Shown: piece after piece, positions 60,146 through 64,000 of the stretch
Numbering within the stretch: position 1 is the first letter of the stretch
Layout: each line of letters begins with the position of its first letter
Assembly (NCBI RefSeq): GCF_013409205.1
Contig: NZ_JACCAE010000001.1
Coordinates: 1,240,001-1,304,000, forward strand
Direction of reading: 5' to 3'
Length of the DNA stretch: 64,000 nucleotides
DNA from: Janibacter cremeus
GTDB taxonomy: Bacteria > Actinomycetota > Actinomycetes > Actinomycetales > Dermatophilaceae
The notes under the pieces: model-generated
What the model was told of the DNA's origin: nothing
Databases searched by the model: none
Seen by the model: only the letters and a program-made list of their open reading frames with translations
Made by a program: the position numbers and the translations under genes

Positions 60146-60850
60146 TCAGGGTTGCAGGCGCTCGACCCGCCAGGCGCTCGCGTCGTCGAGGCCACCGTCA
60201 CCCACGCGCGTCCAGCGGAAGCGGTCGTGCAGGCGGTTGCTGCGGCCCGCCCACGCCTCGAGCTCGTCACAGACGATCCGCCAGCCGCCCCAGAACTGCG
60301 GCCGTGGCACCTCCTGGCCCTCGAAACGTGCCTCGACCTCGGCCCACGCCCGCTCGAGCGACTCCCGGCCCTCGATCGGCGCGGACTGGTGCGAGACCCA
60401 CGCGCTGAGCTGGGAGCCGCGCGGACGCTCGGCGAAGTAGGCGTCGATCTCGCTCTCGCCGACCTGCTCGGCCCGCCCACGGAAGCGGATCGCCCGAAAC
60501 ATCGACGGCCAGGTCAGCGTCGCGGCGAGGACCGGCGCGGTCTGCAGCTGGCGGGACTTCGTCGAGTCGAGGTTGGTGACGAAGCCGGGACCGGTCGGGT
60601 CGAGGAAGCGCATGAGCACCGTGCGCACGTCCGGCCGGCCGTGCGAGTCGACCGTCGCCACCGCGATGGACAGCGGCTCGGGGACGTCACCGCGGCCTGC
60701 CTGCCGCGCGCGGGCGGCGTCGATCCACGTCGTCACCAGGGCGAAGGGAGCAGCCGGCACCTCTTCCTCGGCCAGGCCCTCGCCGGGGTAGTCGACGTGG
60801 TCCGGGCTCGGCGGGGTGCGCGGGATGATCCCGTCGGGGGAAGCGCTCAT
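60146..60850 (-). CDS. pdxH: Pyridoxamine 5'-phosphate oxidase PdxH
   Basis: PdxH oxidises pyridoxamine/pyridoxine 5'-phosphate to PLP with FMN. The 234-residue protein has DSHGRPDVRTVLMRFLDPTG, FVTNLDSTKSRQL for FMN binding, RIRGRAEQV and the C-terminal FRWTRVGDGGLDD followed by WRVERLQP, the family signature. The N-terminal 30 residues are acidic and Pro-rich. Divergent promoters are absent; the upstream side is a repeat region. Confidence 0.92.
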   Translation of the reverse strand: MSASPDGIIPRTPPSPDHVDYPGEGLAEEEVPAAPFALVTTWIDAARARQAGRGDVPEPLSIAVATVDSHGRPDVRTVLMRFLDPTGPGFVTNLDSTKSRQLQTAPVLAATLTWPSMFRAIRFRGRAEQVGESEIDAYFAERPRGSQLSAWVSHQSAPIEGRESLERAWAEVEARFEGQEVPRPQFWGGWRIVCDELEAWAGRSNRLHDRFRWTRVGDGGLDDASAWRVERLQP

Positions 60851-60870
60851 GGCGTCAGCGTACGGCTGTG

Positions 60871-60949
60871 GCTTCGAGACGCTTGCTGCGCAAGCTCCTC
60901 AGCCAACGTGGGTCCAGACGCCCCTCAGCCAACGTGGGTCCAGACGCCC
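60871..60949. repeat. REP-like hairpin plus 26-bp tandem repeat
   Basis: GCTTCGAGAC is followed by the hairpin GCTTGC-TGC-GCAAGC (60881-60895), a form seen as dispersed REP-like elements in actinobacterial genomes. It runs into two identical 26-bp units (60898-60923 and 60924-60949; core CAACGTGGGTCCAGACG). A degenerate third unit begins at 60950 and contains the stop codon of the acyltransferase gene. Confidence 0.75.
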
Positions 60950-60950
60950 C

Positions 60951-62996
60951 TCAGCCGGCGTGGGTGGGGTGGGACGCCCGGACCACTCTGGGCGTCAGCC
61001 ACGTCCACACCGTCGCGGCACCGGCCGGTGAGAAGTGCACCGTGTCCTTGTACAGCGGGATGTCGTTGACTTCCTCGGTGTAGCCCTCGGAGCACAGCGC
61101 GCCGTGCAGGTCGAGGAGCTCGCGCTCGACGCCCTCGGTCGGGTCGGCGCCCTCTCCCTCTCCCTTCGCCCACGCGGTGACGGTCTCGTTGACCCAGGCA
61201 ATGTTGGCCGGGTCGGAGATCGGACCGGCGAACTGCCGCAGGGCGGGGTCGAGCTTGTTGGGGTCGACCTGCCGACAGGGCATCGTGGCGATCTGCACGT
61301 GGGTGACACCGGCCCCCTTCGCCTGCTGCTCGATGTCGGTGAGGGTGCGCTTGATCAGCCGGGCAGCCTGCGGGCTGCGCGACTCGACGAGTTCGCCGTC
61401 GACCTCGTGCTCGCCGATGAACTGGACGCCGGGGAGCACCAGGAGGCTCGTGGAGCCGGCTTCCTCGACCTGCCCGGGCCAGTCGTCGCGCCACTCGTCG
61501 CAGCCATCGAACTGCGGCATCGGCTCACCGTTCGCGATGAGCGGGGCGTCGATGAGGTCGCAGCCGATCCGGGCCTGGTTGCTCAGGGCCACGCCGGGAT
61601 AGTCCTCGCCTCGCCAGCCCTTGGCCAGGGAGACCCCCACGGAGTCGCCGAGCAGGGCGATGTCGACCGGCGGGTCGGCCCGCGTGAACTCGCCGTCGGA
61701 GGCAAGCAGCGGCGGCACGTCGAGGTCGGCCGTGCTGACCGGCCGAGTGAAGGTGAACCCAGCGAGCACTGCCACCACGGCGGTCGCAGCCACCGGGACC
61801 GCCCACACGGGCGTGCCGGCACGGCGACGGGCTCGCACCCGACGACCAGCCGGGCGCCGGCGTAGACCGGCGGGCAGGAGCACCCCGAAGCCGTGCTGGA
61901 GCACCGGCACCTCGAGCCACCTGAAGGAGACGAACGCGACACCGACCGTCACCGCGAGCTGGACGACCACCGAGACGGCCAGGGGCAGCCCCTCCAGGAC
62001 CGGACCCAGCCAGAGATGGATCGGCCAGTGGTAGAGGTAGAGGCCGTAGGTCATCTGGCCCAGCAGCACGGCCGGTGGCCATCCGGCGATGCGGTTGATC
62101 AGCATCGGGCGCGGGTCGGTAGCAGTCATCCCCATCATCCCGGCGCCGATCGCGAAGAGGAGCATCCCGCCGCTGGTGAAGAGCCACTCGCTGCGCGGGC
62201 CCACGATGAAGAAGGCGGACAGGGAGATGACGAACCCGAGCAGGCCGACCGCCTGCGTCACGGGGAGCGAAGGGCGCCGCCCCAGTCGTCCGCGATGGTC
62301 CCGCCCCAGGAGAACGGCCATCCCCGCGCCGACGAGGAGGGCCTGCGCGCGCGTATCGGTGCCGTAGTAGAGGCGGGAGAAGTCGACCCCGGAGCCGGCG
62401 AGATGGGCGCTCCACCAGGCGGAGGCCAGGGCGAGCGCGGCGACGACGACGAGACGACCGGTGCGACTGCGTCGGAAGAGAAGGAAGAGCAGCGCCACGA
62501 GCGCCGGGACGAGCAGGTAGAACTGCTCCTCCACGCCGAGGGTCCACGCGTGGCGCAGCGGCGAGGGGTTGCCGACCTGCTCGAAGTACGTGTCCTCCAG
62601 GCTGACCAGGCGCCAGTTCTGCACGAAGCCCAGGGTGGCGAGCACGTCGCCCGCGTCGCGGTGCCGGTTGGCGGACCCCGCGAAGAGGCCGGAGACGAGG
62701 ATCGCCGAGCAGGTCACGAGCAGCGCGGGCAGCAGGCGCTCGGCCCGCCGTCGGTAGAAGCGCAGGACGTCGATGGTGCCGTTCTTGGCGAACTCGGAGA
62801 TGAGCAGCCGCGTGATCAGGTACCCGGAGAAGGCGAAGAAGTGGTTGATGCCGACCCAGCCGCCGACGAGCGCCGTGACCCCGAAGTGGTAGAGCAGCAC
62901 GAGGACGACGAACAGTCCGCGGTACCCGTCCAGGGCCGCGAGCCGCTGCGTACCGGCCGAGGTGGTCAGCCCCCCGGTGATGCGGGTCAGGCTCAT
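60951..62996 (-). CDS. Acyltransferase 3 / SGNH-domain envelope O-acetyltransferase (OafA-like)
   Basis: The 681-residue protein has ten or so membrane helices of the acyltransferase-3 family with LALDGYRGLFVVLVLLYHFG-like start (the catalytic His in LLYHFG), FFAFSGYLIT and YRRRAERLLPALL. A C-terminal extracytoplasmic SGNH domain has the nucleophile Ser in LLGDSVG and the catalytic His in DTVHFSPAGA. It probably acetylates a cell-surface glycan. ATG 62996 overlaps the upstream gene's stop by 4 nt. Confidence 0.9.
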   Translation of the reverse strand: MSLTRITGGLTTSAGTQRLAALDGYRGLFVVLVLLYHFGVTALVGGWVGINHFFAFSGYLITRLLISEFAKNGTIDVLRFYRRRAERLLPALLVTCSAILVSGLFAGSANRHRDAGDVLATLGFVQNWRLVSLEDTYFEQVGNPSPLRHAWTLGVEEQFYLLVPALVALLFLLFRRSRTGRLVVVAALALASAWWSAHLAGSGVDFSRLYYGTDTRAQALLVGAGMAVLLGRDHRGRLGRRPSLPVTQAVGLLGFVISLSAFFIVGPRSEWLFTSGGMLLFAIGAGMMGMTATDPRPMLINRIAGWPPAVLLGQMTYGLYLYHWPIHLWLGPVLEGLPLAVSVVVQLAVTVGVAFVSFRWLEVPVLQHGFGVLLPAGLRRRPAGRRVRARRRAGTPVWAVPVAATAVVAVLAGFTFTRPVSTADLDVPPLLASDGEFTRADPPVDIALLGDSVGVSLAKGWRGEDYPGVALSNQARIGCDLIDAPLIANGEPMPQFDGCDEWRDDWPGQVEEAGSTSLLVLPGVQFIGEHEVDGELVESRSPQAARLIKRTLTDIEQQAKGAGVTHVQIATMPCRQVDPNKLDPALRQFAGPISDPANIAWVNETVTAWAKGEGEGADPTEGVERELLDLHGALCSEGYTEEVNDIPLYKDTVHFSPAGAATVWTWLTPRVVRASHPTHAG

Positions 62997-64000
62997 GAAC
63001 CCGCCTGCTGGTAGTTCTCGCTGACCCGGCCGAGGAGGAAGTTCCAGATCATCGGGGTCGCCTCGGGCGAGAAGTGCAGGTAGTCGTTGAAGACCTCGAT
63101 GCCGTCGATCTCCTCCTGGTAGCCCTGCGAGCACAGCGCCCGGTGCAGGTCGATCAGCTCGACGTCGTCGTACCCCGCGGCCCAGTCCTCGACAAGGGTG
63201 TTGATCATCACCGGCTCCTTGTACTCCTGCACGATCTTCGGGCTGGAGTCGAAGACGACGCGGAACTCCTCGGGGATCGACTCCTTGACCGGCTTGCGGC
63301 AGGGGACGTTGACGAGCTGCACCTGCTCGGCGCCGGCAGCCATCGCCTCGTCGTGCACCGTGTCGAGCCGGTCGGTGATCAGCTGGAGGTAGTCGTCGTC
63401 GTCGAGCCAGAGCCGCTCGCCGTCGACGACGTGCGGTACGGCCAGCAGCGGCGAGGCGAAGACCAGCAGGACGTCGTCATCGGACTGCTCGAACTGCTGC
63501 GGCCACTCCTCCTTCAGCGCGACGCACTCGGGCTGGTTGCCCATCTGGAAGCCCGGCGCCCAGCTCATCGGCTCGGCGAGCAGGTCGCAGCCTTCCTTGG
63601 CGTAGTTGTGCACGGTGACGCCGGGGAAGGCGCCCGCCGGGAAGCGGTCAGCGAGGTAGAAGGGGACGGAGTCGCCGTAGACGCCCACGCGGGCCGGGTC
63701 CTTCGGCGCGTACTCGGCCTGGCCCTCGACGACCGTCGGTGGCGGGCCGGCCGGCGCGGCGGCGACCGGTGGGGAGCCCGCGGTCTCGGGTGCGCTCTGC
63801 GCGACGGCGAAGCCGGTGCCGGCCAGGACGACGATCGGCGTCACGACGGCCGCGGTGGCGCCCGACGTGGACCGCACGGACGGGAAGAGGCCACGCACCC
63901 CCTTCGCGATGATGGGACGCTCGACGTAGGTGTAGGAGAGATGGGCGACGCCCACCGTCAGCACTGCACACACCGCGAAGTTCACGACCGCGCTGTCGCT
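62993..64000 (-). CDS. Acyltransferase/SGNH protein, 5' end beyond the window
   Basis: The gene is cut by the window edge; the frame remains open at 64000. The visible part holds the last membrane helices of an acyltransferase-3 domain (TVGVAHLSYTYVERPIIAKG) and a C-terminal SGNH domain with GVYGDSVPFYL and DYLHFSPEATP. It is a paralogue of the downstream gene (shared RALCSQGYQEEI/ALCSEGYTEEV pattern) and is translationally coupled with it. Confidence 0.88.
   Translation of the reverse strand, partial: SDSAVVNFAVCAVLTVGVAHLSYTYVERPIIAKGVRGLFPSVRSTSGATAAVVTPIVVLAGTGFAVAQSAPETAGSPPVAAAPAGPPPTVVEGQAEYAPKDPARVGVYGDSVPFYLADRFPAGAFPGVTVHNYAKEGCDLLAEPMSWAPGFQMGNQPECVALKEEWPQQFEQSDDDVLLVFASPLLAVPHVVDGERLWLDDDDYLQLITDRLDTVHDEAMAAGAEQVQLVNVPCRKPVKESIPEEFRVVFDSSPKIVQEYKEPVMINTLVEDWAAGYDDVELIDLHRALCSQGYQEEIDGIEVFNDYLHFSPEATPMIWNFLLGRVSENYQQAGS

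Noticed and set aside
60023..61069. Long plus-strand open frame opposite pdxH
   Set aside because: It is the antisense shadow of pdxH and of the inverted-repeat segment; its composition is Arg/Ala/Gly-rich without motifs.

Overview
The window is about 70% GC, uses many GTG starts and is densely packed with 4-nt stop/start overlaps. Its gene order is actinobacterial (men-ccs block, rsmI/pmt, sepX-type block, DtxR with all ligands in place). The closest fit I can infer is a member of the Intrasporangiaceae such as Janibacter; no marker gene proves this.

Layout. 0.2-4.2 kb: an SDR enzyme and menaquinone genes menB, menE, menA. 4.4-10.4 kb (minus): DUF4229, cytochrome c maturation (ccsB, resB, ccdA, resA), a histidine phosphatase and rsmI. 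10.4-16 kb: a His-rich membrane protein, a YcnI-type copper protein, a protein O-mannosyltransferase, a RecB-like nuclease and a DUF3152 protein. 16-20.7 kb: a Crp/Fnr regulator, a P1B-type metal ATPase, two HMA-domain proteins and a NarK-like transporter. Two FNR-type boxes lie exactly 32 bp from candidate -10 elements. 20.8-25.1 kb: a frameshifted lipoprotein gene, a HAD phosphatase, an LLM flavoprotein, a PNPOx-like protein and a FUSC-type membrane protein.

25.19-32.82 kb is a 7.6-kb integrated element between two 48-bp copies of the 3' half of tRNA-Ala(CGC). It carries an overlapping rep-xis-int cassette like that of pSAM2-type actinomycete elements, an IS481-like insertion sequence, and a cargo operon of CmtR-like sensor, cation efflux protein, DsbA-like thioredoxin and VKOR. 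No DNA translocase gene is present.

32.9-41.9 kb: an AI-2E-type protein, the sepX/glpR-acetyltransferase-UDPGP-5-FCL block, a penicillin-acylase-type hydrolase, an FmdB zinc ribbon, a SAF-like protein and mscL. 42-44.6 kb: an Lrp-type regulator divergent from ocd-ctlX (citrulline to ornithine to proline). 44.6-48.4 kb: a large helicase-like protein with degenerate ATPase motifs fused to a nuclease-like domain. 48.5 kb: tRNA-Arg(CCT). 48.8-54.9 kb: a complete Mrp antiporter operon with A and B fused. 55-57 kb: a C40 peptidase behind a ydaO/yuaA-type (c-di-AMP) riboswitch, then dtxR. 57-64 kb: a hotdog-like protein, an SDR, an iron-type alcohol dehydrogenase, pdxH and two acyltransferase/SGNH proteins, the second cut by the window end.

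The least explained signals are: (1) a 9-mer, CGAAGGGGG, found 30 times by eye where about two are expected, in all reading phases and absent from 22.5-35.8 kb; (2) a 245-bp noncoding segment of interlocked perfect inverted repeats at 59.9-60.1 kb; (3) the FNR-box circuit driving paired metallochaperone-like genes, one of which has lost both metal-binding cysteines; (4) the tRNA-Ala element with its metal-plus-disulfide cargo.
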